From assembly GCA_963989245.1 (NCBI GenBank), contig OZ022345.1, forward strand, positions 44,384,470 through 44,448,469: 64,000 nt of DNA, in the 5' to 3' direction. Below, piece after piece: positions 55,531 to 64,000 of this stretch. Every line of letters starts with the position of its first letter. Position 1 is the stretch's first letter. The notes below the pieces were generated by a model that was not told the DNA's origin, ran no database searches, and saw only the letters and a program-made list of their open reading frames with translations. The DNA comes from Nansenia antarctica (Eukaryota; Chordata; Actinopteri; Argentiniformes; Microstomatidae). The position numbers were made by a program, and so were the translations under genes.

Positions 55531-55644
55531 AAGCGCATAATAAGGGTGGCGGTAGGTCTTAACCTGGCGGTGCGTCTTAATTAAGACTTAAGACGGCAAG
55601 TTAAGAAGTGCATAATAGGGCCATTGTTCTTTTATGTGTGGGGG

Positions 55645-56407
55645 TGTTACATCCACATGTGTCCTTGTTGTGTTTCCTTCCCTTCTGTGTTCTCCTCTAT
55701 CATTCTCCATCCAGGTGTTGTCAATTGGCCAATCATTCCCTCATTCATCATCCCACTCCCATCCAATCAGAAGGCTGCCCATTCTCCAATCAGAGGGCTG
55801 CCCGTCTGTTTAAATGCTCCTCCTTGTCTCCCATTGTTAGTCGACTGTTTAGTTGTGTTTTTGTTTGTTAATTTGTTGACTCTTAGCTTTAGGTTATTTG
55901 TTATTTGTGTTATTTAGTACATACCTTTCCATTTTCCATTTAGTAGTTTGTTTGGTTTCAGATTAAGTTGGTTGTTTGTTTATTTGATTTAGTATTTGAC
56001 TATAGTTTATTTTCTATTTTTGTATTGTCACACACTAGCCATAGGAAACAGGCGTAGGTGAGATACCCTTGGGTATACATTCCATCACGTAGCCTCATCT
56101 ATGTTAAATACAGTAGGCAAAGGAGCGGCTGTCATTATGTAGAATTGTACACTGGTAGGGTCACACTTTATTATTTTGATTCTTTGGGTTGACACCGCTC
56201 ATAGTCTGCCTGTTGTCCTATGGCTTGTGTTTTTGTACATCACCATTTGTTCATTAAATCAGTGCACTTTAGTTCGTTCGTGTTGTGCCTTTTTATTTAG
56301 TCTTTTCCCTCCCACACTACAAGTGGCAGCGTACTTACACCCTTTATGTTACGGCTCCCCCCCTACACCCCCTAGACGTAGAGCCGTAAGACCTGGGGTT
56401 CGTAACA
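55645..56407 (+). repeat. Probable solo LTR (763 bp)
   Basis: Begins TGTTACATCC and ends GGTTCGTAACA, with TG...CA ends and a 6-bp inverted TGTTAC/GTAACA. It has an LTR-like interior with a TATA-like tttaaatgctcc and T-rich stretches. No gag/pol is adjacent and no 5-bp target duplication is clear. The semaphorin stop codon lies inside its right end. Confidence 0.6.
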
Positions 56408-58121
56408 GACGAGAAGACTTTCTTCATCATCTTGTCCATCAGTCTGTATAACGTCCTCATCCTCCTCGATGGTGATCACAACAGCATTGTTGTTGGACTG
56501 GTTGATGCAGGTCTGACAGGTGACAGTAGGAATGATTCCAGGAGGTACAACCCTGTTCACAGGGCCAACACACTTGAAGCAGAAGGCTCTGTACACTTTC
56601 CGGGCCACCAGAAACACCAGGACAAGGGAGAGAGTCGCTAGCGCCCCCTGCAGGAGCTTTAGACCATTGTCTTCAACAGGAGGCAGTAGTTGGTACTCCG
56701 CCACTGTCCTGGGGTACTGTCTGCCTTTAACAGTGTCCACGGATTCACAAAGGTAGTGGCCAGAGTCGCTTGTCAGGGCGTTAACAATGAGCAGGCCCTC
56801 CGTGAGCATCAGGTGTCTTTCACTAGGGTGAAGCAGTCCCCCATCCATCTTCCAGTGCACCTGCTGGTTCTTGTCTTCCAGGGTACAGCGAAGAAGGATG
56901 TTGTTCTCTGGTGTCACTGTCTGCGTCATTGCCTTCAATGTGACTGGAACATGGCACAGAGAGAGAGAGAGAGGATGGATGGATAACAATCAGTGATGTC
57001 AACTTCATAATCAGTACTGTTCATCAAATAAAGTGGTACCTTTACCAGTACAGCTGGAATTTGTTGTTATTTCAGTCGGGTATTGTCTGATTGGTTTACT
57101 CATCAATCAAGAGAAGATTAAACATACCCGCAAGCTTGGGACACGTAGAGGCATCTGCATTTTTCAGACTCTGAATCCAACCCCTGAGAGATAAGAAATA
57201 GAAATAAACCATTAGATTTTAGCATAACATGCTCATACTCATACATACTGAGGAATTTTAATTAGGAATGGGAATTAATGAGCTCAGATCATTTAACTGT
57301 GATATGTGATTTAATTATGCTAAAAGCAGTCATCTGCGATAACAATACTGAGGAGTTGGAGTTGGACCATACTTGAAGTCTGAAGCTGAGGGTGTGCTGG
57401 CCACTGCAGAGCAGTGTCCACTGGACAGGTCCCAGCCACAGTACGGGTCCCTGGCCAAGACACAATCTATGCAAGACGCGTAGCGACCGCAGTCCCTCAC
57501 TGGCACCTGCACAGCTCCAGACTGGGAGCCTGCATACAGCTGACCCTAGGGACACAAGAGGACTGGTCAACCAGAATGGCCTTCACGAAATGAAGTGAAA
57601 AGAGCTGAATCTCCGTAACTTGTCATAATCATTCTAAAAACATTCTATAACTTGGTTACCTTGTCGGAGGAGAGCCTCAGGATCTTGATAGGCTGTGGAG
57701 TCTCGAAAAGCTGCATCTCCTCAATGATGACCATGTCACCTTCGTAATTGACAGCTTTCTGAATGGATCCTTCGTCTATCAGGGGGAGCAAGACACCTTA
57801 GTTATACTCTTTCTGTCTTTCTTTCTTTCTTTCCATCCATCTATCTTCTCAGAGATGTGTGTGGGGCTGATGATTGGCGTGTGTGTGCGGTAGGCTACCT
57901 GTTCCGATGAACATGACATCGTGCAGTGCTCCATCCAGGGCACGGACTTGGTCCACCACGATCCTGTTGAAGGCAGAGCCCCTCTTCAGGACCAGCGGGC
58001 GCCCCGTCAGCGGGAGGACGGCGTCCTCCATGAGAGGCCGCTCTCTGACAAACTGCAGCGTCTTGTCGGGTAGGTCCACCGAGCTCTCCATCCCCAGGTC
58101 CCGCACTGCATTGTTTATACA
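56372..58121 (-). CDS. Class-4-like semaphorin, last five exons only
   Basis: Transmembrane semaphorins signal through plexins. Exons in order: 57899-58121, 57660-57775, 57373-57545, 57128-57183 and 56372-56943; all phases join. They encode the end of the sema domain (LPDKTLQFVRERPLMEDAV, FNRIVVDQVRALDG, IEEMQLFETPQPIKIL), a PSI domain (CGRYASCIDCVLARDPYCGW), one Ig domain (LLRCTLED... DSGHYLC), a transmembrane helix (LLQGALATLSLVLVFLVARK) and a ~70-residue acidic tail. PSI plus Ig plus transmembrane is the class 4 layout. The N-terminal two thirds of the sema domain is not found upstream, where an MHC class I gene lies instead. The last 11 codons and the stop are in LTR sequence. The acceptor at 58122 is weak (no pyrimidine tract). 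It may be a gene fragment or a gene with a huge intron. Confidence 0.8.
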
Positions 58122-58998
58122 CTTTATGAAACCAAAGACACCACAGTGAGTCACTATTATTTTACCAGTCCACCCACTGTATACTTACTACAGTGAATGA
58201 CTATTCACTTACCACCCACATACATACTTACCACAGTGAGTGACTTGTCTTACCACCCACATAGCATACTCATCACAGTGATTGAGTATTACACCCACAC
58301 TTGTTCTCTTCTCTGAACGGGATAGAGACCAAAAAGCTAATGTAATTTAAATGTTAATAAAGTAACAATAATGATTTATTGCGGTAATTAACGGTGCAAG
58401 GGTTAACCTCAAATGTTCTACACACACACACACACACACGCACACACACTTACATAACAGATAGTAGCCTACTCGCACATTTAGTTTGTTTTCAATCCCA
58501 TTTTATTCATCCAAATAAACCAGATTTACACACAATTTATTTCCCAAGAACAGTTTCTCTACCTGCCGATACAGAAACAACAGAATCACACAAACCCACT
58601 AGAATAACCCTCTCCCTCAGGACTATAAACCCACTAGAATAACCCTCTCCCTCAGGACTATAAACCCACTAGAATAACCCTCTCCCTCAGGACTATGAAA
58701 CTGTTCCATTTGAATTGAAAACTGTTGCTTCTTTTTGATTAATTTCTATTAATTAATTAAAAAGCCTCTAATTAATTAGATTAGATTTTTCAATCGCGTC
58801 CCACCTCTACTAAAAAGTTCAAAACGTGATTTTTGTTACTGTATATTTCTGCCATCCACTAATCAAGTGCAGTAACAATAAGAGTTCTAATCAGATACAG
58901 TGCTGTTTTAGACAATCATGTTTGTGTCCAGGTGCATCTAATCTACGTCAGATGAGATGACTTCATATCCTCCTCCGGTCTCTGCTTCTCTCCTGTTA

Positions 58999-59034
<36 letters not shown>

Positions 59035-59418
59035 ACACACACACACACATACACACACATACACACACATACACACACAGTCAATACTGAGTTCAGTGAT
59101 GTAAGTGAGGTATTTTAGATTTTTACCATTTAGCAGTCTACGCTTTAATCCAAAGCGATTTACAGTAAGAGATTACAGGGACAATCTCCCTGGAGTAACT
59201 GAGGGCTAAGTGCCTTACTCACCCCTCCTAAATTTCGTTGTATGGTACCTGTACTGTATTAATGACAATAAAGACCATTCATTCATTCATTCATGGACAC
59301 CACCTACTCTAGAACTGCCTAACATGTCGGCCCTAAATCACTGACTCATGTCAACAGAGGACTAGTGTCATATGCATGGATGAAGTCTGTTTCCACAACT
59401 AGAATCTCACTTGTTTGA
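58122..59418. other. Spacer between semaphorin and MHC I with simple repeats
   Basis: (CA)n at 58423-58450 and 58999-59080; three copies of a 37-bp unit containing actagaataaccctctccct at 58597-58700; a SINE/L2 tail remnant at 59115-59225, joined to a LINE-type tail with (CATT)n at 59225-59296. No sema-domain exon is seen here. Confidence 0.6.
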
Positions 59419-61104
59419 TCAGTGCAGAGAAACCTCATCTTTGGGTGCAGAGTTGTTGGAACTATCGTCAGAAGCTACAAGGAAACAAGACAAGGCCGGT
59501 TCAACTAACCAGGAATACAGAACTACATTCTGACATGGAAACAGTCCCATGTTATACGTCAACAACATTTACATGTATTCATTCATGCTTTATTTATCCA
59601 GGTCCCTCTTTTTCAAGGGAGCCCTGGCCAAGACACACCGTAGCAGATTAACATTCACACAGTATAAAACACAACAACAACTAAATAGATGCAATATTAA
59701 ATTAGATGTTGAAGCAAGCAAATATTTTAGTTGTTATGGTTTCTAGTAAAAGATACATGGTGAACAGCCACACATGATTGTCATTCAGTTCAGTGTACAT
59801 TTGTAAATGCAACATGAAGGTGGAGAATACTTACTGCTAGCTTGGGAGAAGCCTGAAACACAGAGTTGTACATGAAGATATTACTGACTCTTATAGTTTG
59901 TTTTAGTAGAATATTACAACTAACCAACATGTATGACACTTTACTAACTAACCAACATGTATGACACTTTACTAACTAACCAACATGTATGACACTTTAC
60001 TAACTAACCAACATGTATGACACTTTACTAACTAAACAACGTGTATGAGACGTTACTAACTACATATGTCACATCATGTATTTCTAGTGTATTTGGTTTA
60101 TTTATTTTATTTATTGTTTATTTATTGGAAGGATCCCCATTAGCTATACCCATAGGTATGAGCTACTTTTAGTGGGGTCCACATTTAAAACAGACATTAC
60201 AAATAACATTAAACATTTAAAACATACTTAAATTACAAATATCAAATATCAAACATTAAAATATATCATACATCATACAAATCATACGTATTTGGTATTC
60301 CTGACAGGATCAAACCTGATAACACGCCTATGTTCTCTTTAGATTCCTTAGAGGCGCTACTTCTACAGCCCTGACTTCACATCACAACACTATTCCTGGT
60401 GAAACATCTCCATCTACCAACTCCACTAGAACACATCAATACAGACGACTTCATCACTGCCAACATATTGACAACAACACCTCCACTGATGATATGATGA
60501 AGAGGAGGCGTTTTTCACCTTTCTTGCTCTTCTTCTTCTTCTTCTTCATGATGAAGAACACAGTGATGATGATGATGATGATGATGATGAGGAGTCCGAC
60601 CACAGCTCCAATGATGGGGGGGGCGGGGTCAGTGGTACCTGTAACCAACACAGAGCAGTCAGACTGGAACTTAGGGTCACAGTTTGGTTTCCTCTCAACC
60701 AAGCCACTTTCTCTGTCACTCAGTAAGAGATCCTGAAGGGACTTTGTGAACTTTGAGTCACTGAGAATGATCACGTTGTATCTTCTTACCTCTGTTGGTC
60801 TTTATCACGGAGTGCTCCAGTTTGATGACGATGTCGTCCTCCATCCCAGAGAGCTGAACCACACACTCATACTGGTTCTTCTCCCAGTCCTCAGGCTTCA
60901 GAGTGAGGCGAGTCCTCATCTGGAAGGTTCCATCAAGGTTGGGGAGAACCTCTCCGTACTCCACATCCTCATACACCTCCTGTCCATCTCTCCTCCAGAA
61001 CATCACAACTTCTCTGGGGTAGAAACCTGTAGCGTGGCAGGTGACTGGAGAGGAGGGGGTCTTCTGGAGCAGAGACACTGAGGGAGGGACTGGGGGGGAG
61101 GGGG

Positions 61105-61137
<33 letters not shown>

Positions 61138-61747
61138 AGAGAGAGCGGAAGGAGGGAGAGAGAGAGGACGGGGGGAGAGAGAGGGAGACGGGAGAGAAAG
61201 GGAGGGTGAGAAGGAGAGGGGAGAGAGAGGAAGAGAGAAGAAGGGGGAGAGAGAGGGGGGGAAAAGCAGAAGTTTGGGGGGGAGGGAGGGGGAGAGAGAA
61301 GGAGAGAGAGGGAGGAAGAGAGAGAGAGAGACAGAGGGGGAAAGGGCAGCAGTAAATAAAAGGAATGTAATTGTTCCACTTCAAAGTAGTTGAATATGAA
61401 CATGTTGTGTCAGGTGACGTGTCAGTGTGTGTGTGTACCTGTCCTCTTCAGAGTGCTCTTCCCGTTCTGCAGGAATGTCTTCAGCCATTCAATGCACTCA
61501 TGGGTGTAGTAGTGTTTTAAGTGCTCATTATAAGCTTGCTGTCTGTCCAACCTGTGTTTGTAGATGACGGCCTGTGACACTGGAGCGATCCATGTAGACG
61601 TCCGCAGGTCAAAGGACAGGAAGTCCTCTCCATCATAACCAAACTGCTGAAACCCCCTTGTGACTCCAGTCTCCTCATCCCAACTACAACCAGTCATCTT
61701 CTGGTAAATATGAACATCTGAGAGAGGGAGAGAGGGAGAGAGGGAGA

Positions 61748-61810
<63 letters not shown>

Positions 61811-62309
61811 AGGGAGAGGGAGAGGGAGAGGGAGAGGGAGAGGGAGAGGGAGAGATCATGTCAAAACTTTCCCAGATCCAAGAGAACAACACGGGAATAT
61901 CAATGATGGTTAAAACCATCAAGAGGAATGTAACAGTAAAGAAGGTGTTGCTCTTACCTCCACTCTGGTTGAAACGCTGCTTTAGATCACCAATGTCTGT
62001 TTTGAAGTACTGCTGCTCGCCCATCAAACGCAGAGTCTCCCTCTCCCAGACATGTGGGTCTTCTGCAGTTGCGTTGTTCATCCAGTCCTGGTTCGACACG
62101 GCTCTCTTGGTGATGCTGTCATAGTGTCCAATCTGAACACCATTCACCATCCCCACAACCACAAACTCTGGGAGGTTTGGAACTCCAGAGGATGCAGTGT
62201 AGAAATACTGAAAGGTGTGGGTCACTAGAAGAAACACGAATGAAAGTATGCAGAGATATAATCTCTGTATGTATGAACTCTTACAAAGGAGGTTTACCAT
62301 TTTGGTCAC
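59419..62309 (-). CDS. MHC class I heavy chain, U-lineage-like, probably non-classical
   Basis: Exons on the minus strand: alpha1 61958-62224 (267 nt), alpha2 61439-61717 (279), alpha3 60790-61089 (300), transmembrane 60519-60638 (120), an 18-nt cytoplasmic exon 59835-59852 and the last exon 59419-59474 (stop at 59419-59421). All phases join. Alpha1 starts THTFQYFYTASSGVPN and ends DLKQRFNQSGG; alpha2 has the two disulphide cysteines (TGCSW, THECIEWLK); alpha3 is an Ig C1 domain (VTCHATGFYP, YECVV). The signal peptide is uncertain: an ATG at 62297 or 62309 gives a hydrophobic leader (LYLCILSFVFLLV) contiguous with alpha1, but an acceptor-like TTCTTCTAG at 62225 could mean a separate leader exon. 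Several peptide-terminus anchor positions are non-consensus. No stop or frameshift is visible. Confidence 0.88.
59919..60050. repeat. 29-bp tandem repeat in an MHC I intron
   Basis: Four to five copies of aaccaacatgtatgacactt plus tactaact. Confidence 0.9.
60085..60300. repeat. Dispersed LINE-tail-like repeat in an MHC I intron
   Basis: Contains ggaaggatccccattagct and AT-rich sequence with repeated atatcaaa, reminiscent of a common fish interspersed repeat end. Confidence 0.45.
61090..61330. repeat. GA-rich tract in an MHC I intron
   Basis: Low-complexity gggagagagag; on the minus strand it is the long pyrimidine tract before the alpha3 exon. Open frames through it are artefacts. Confidence 0.92.
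61718..61857. repeat. GAGAGG tract in an MHC I intron
   Basis: (gagaga)n then (gggaga)n immediately upstream of the alpha2 exon on the minus strand. Confidence 0.95.
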
Positions 62310-62433
62310 ACTGATGGTGAATCTTCAGACAATAAGCGACTGTCGATTCAAATCTACGTTGAACATGAAACACTTTTACTTTGTGTTTTCTTCTTATTCA
62401 GTCGACCTACAACACAGGAGAGCATTGTGTTTG

Positions 62434-63745
62434 TTACACCCTATCCCCTCTATCATCCCCCTTTCCTCCTCTTAACACCCTACTACACCCTCTATCATCC
62501 CCCTCTCCTCCTCTTAACACCCTACACCCTCTATCATCCCCCTCTCCTCCTCTTAACACCCTACACCCTCTATCATCCCCCTCTCCTCCTCTTAACACCC
62601 TACACCCTCTATCATCCCCCTCTCCTCCTCTTAACACCCCACACCCTCTATCATCCCCCTCTCCTCCTCTTAACACCCTACACCCTCTATCATCCCTCTC
62701 TCCTCCTCTTAACACCCTACACCCTCTATCATCCCTCTCTCCTCCTCTTAACACCCTACACTCTCTATCATCCCCCTCTCCTCTCCTCCTCCTAACACCC
62801 TACACCCTCTATCATCCCTCTCTCCTCCTCTTAACACCCTACCCCCTCTATCATCCCCCTCTCCTCCTCTTAACACCCTACACCCTCTATCATCCCCCTC
62901 TCCTCCTCTTAACACCCTACACCCTCTATCATCCCCCTCTCCTCCTCTTAACACCCTACACCCTCTATCATCCCCCTCTCCTCCTCCTAACACCCTACAC
63001 CCTCTATCATCCCCCTCTCCTCCTCTTAACACCCTACACCCTCTATCATCCCCCTCTCCTCCTCTTAACACCCTACACCCTCTATCATCCCCCTCTCCTC
63101 CTCTTAACACCCTACACCCTCTATCATCCCTCTCTCCTGTCCTCCTCCTAACACCCTACACCCTCTATCATCCCTCTCTCCTCCTCTTAACACCCTACAC
63201 CCTCTATCATCCCCCTCTCCTCTCCTCCTCCTAACACCCTACACCCTCTATCATCCCCCTCTCCTCCTCTTAACACCCTACACCCTCTATCATCCCTCTC
63301 TCCTCCTCTTAACACCCTACACCCTCTATCATCCCCCTCTCCTCTCCTCCTCCTAACACCCTACACCCTCTATCATCCCCCTCTCCTCCTCTTAACACCC
63401 TACCCCCTCTATCATCCCCCTCTCCTCCTCTTAACAACCTACCCCCTCTATCATCCCCCTCTCCTCCTCTTAACACCCTACACCCTCTATCATCCCCCTC
63501 TCCTCTCCTCCTCCTAACACCCTACACCCTCTATCATCCCCCTCTCCTCCTCTTAACAACCTACACCCTCTATCATCCCCCTCTCCTCCTCTTAACAACC
63601 TACCCCCTCTATCATCCCCCTCTCCTCCTCTTAACACCCTACACCCTCTATCATCCCCCTCTCCTCTCCTCCTCCTAACACCCTACACCCTCTATCATCC
63701 CTCTCTCCTCCTCTTAACACCCTACCCCCTCTATCATAACTCTCT
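62434..63745. repeat. 39-bp minisatellite, about 34 copies
   Basis: Units containing cctctatcatccccctctcc and tcctcttaacaccctacac, with a few length variants (extra ctcct). The period is a multiple of three, so long frames stay open on both strands; rejected as coding. It lies directly 5' of the MHC I gene, or in its first intron. Confidence 0.96.
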
Positions 63746-63867
63746 CCTCTCCTCCTCAAACTCAATTTCCCCCCCGGGCCACATCAGCCTCATGGTTGCC
63801 CTCAAAGGGCCGGTTGTAACTGTAAGACTATATAAATGTATCTACTCTTTATCATATTGACATCACA

Positions 63868-64000
63868 TGTGGGGTCCCTCGGGGGTCTATTCTTGGTCCC
63901 TTGCTCTTCTCCCTGTACATGATCCTATTAGGTGGAATCATCAGAAAACATGGTGTACATTTTCATAGTTATGCTGATGATAGATGATCAGCTGTACATA
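63868..64000 (+). pseudogene. LINE reverse-transcriptase fragment (cut by window end)
   Basis: Reads GVPRGSILGPLLFSLYMI then IIRKHGVHFHSYADD, the RT palm region of an L2-type LINE, with the expected Gln changed to Arg in GVPRG and a stop after YADDR. A hAT-like fragment (cgggccacatcagcctc) precedes it. Confidence 0.8.

Noticed and set aside
61041..61355. 104-codon plus-strand Glu/Arg/Gly frame
   Set aside because: GA-rich intronic tract of the MHC I gene.
62381..63151. 256-codon plus-strand frame and minus-strand partners
   Set aside because: 39-bp minisatellite, with a period divisible by three, so stops are absent by chance.

Overview
The window is vertebrate, almost certainly teleost, nuclear DNA. 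It has spliced genes with GT/AG introns, an MHC class I gene of the fish U-lineage type, a complete zmynd10 gene, Tc1/mariner and hAT transposons, tRNA-headed SINEs with L2-type tails, several LINE families and a sushi-like Ty3/Gypsy chromovirus retrotransposon. Nothing looks prokaryotic. I cannot name the species from sequence alone.

Layout. 1-7.9 kb is a satellite array of ten units of about 835 bp, each with a tRNA-like module on the minus strand; six of the units form a duplicated 2,499-bp higher-order block. 8.1-9.1 kb is a non-autonomous hAT element with perfect 17-bp inverted ends and an 8-bp target duplication, followed by a Tc1 end and a decayed Gypsy fragment. 10.5-16.6 kb is an apparently intact LTR retrotransposon with LTRs that look identical, open gag and pol, and an 11-nt primer-binding site complementary to its own predicted RNA 5' end (self-priming). 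17-25 kb is a mosaic of minisatellites, a second hAT element, an Ig-domain exon remnant and two opposed LINE fragments, one with a 47-bp minisatellite inside its coding region. 25.5-33.3 kb (minus) is a partial, phase-consistent multi-exon gene for a very long charged coiled-coil protein. 33-39 kb is nested LINEs and other repeats.

39.8-42.7 kb (plus) holds five phase-compatible exons of a cadherin, most like the N-terminus of CDHR5. No later exons are visible before the next gene, and an intron carries a telomeric-repeat block inside 114-bp inverted arms. 45.1-51.9 kb (minus) is a complete 12-exon zmynd10 gene (453 aa), needed for dynein-arm assembly in cilia, with at least five short MITEs in its introns. 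52.4-53.5 kb is a third hAT element and 54.3-55.5 kb a dead Tc1 copy. 56.4-58.1 kb (minus) has only the last five exons of a class-4-like semaphorin, whose stop codon lies inside a solo LTR. 59.4-62.3 kb (minus) is an MHC class I heavy-chain gene with all three extracellular domains and a tail, but altered peptide-anchor positions that suggest a non-classical molecule. A 39-bp minisatellite and a LINE fragment close the window.

The host genes do not form a pathway: motile-cilium assembly (zmynd10), cell adhesion (cadherin), signalling (semaphorin) and antigen presentation (MHC I) sit side by side in a segment heavily reworked by mobile and tandem DNA. Most very long reading frames here are translations of minisatellites and were rejected as genes.
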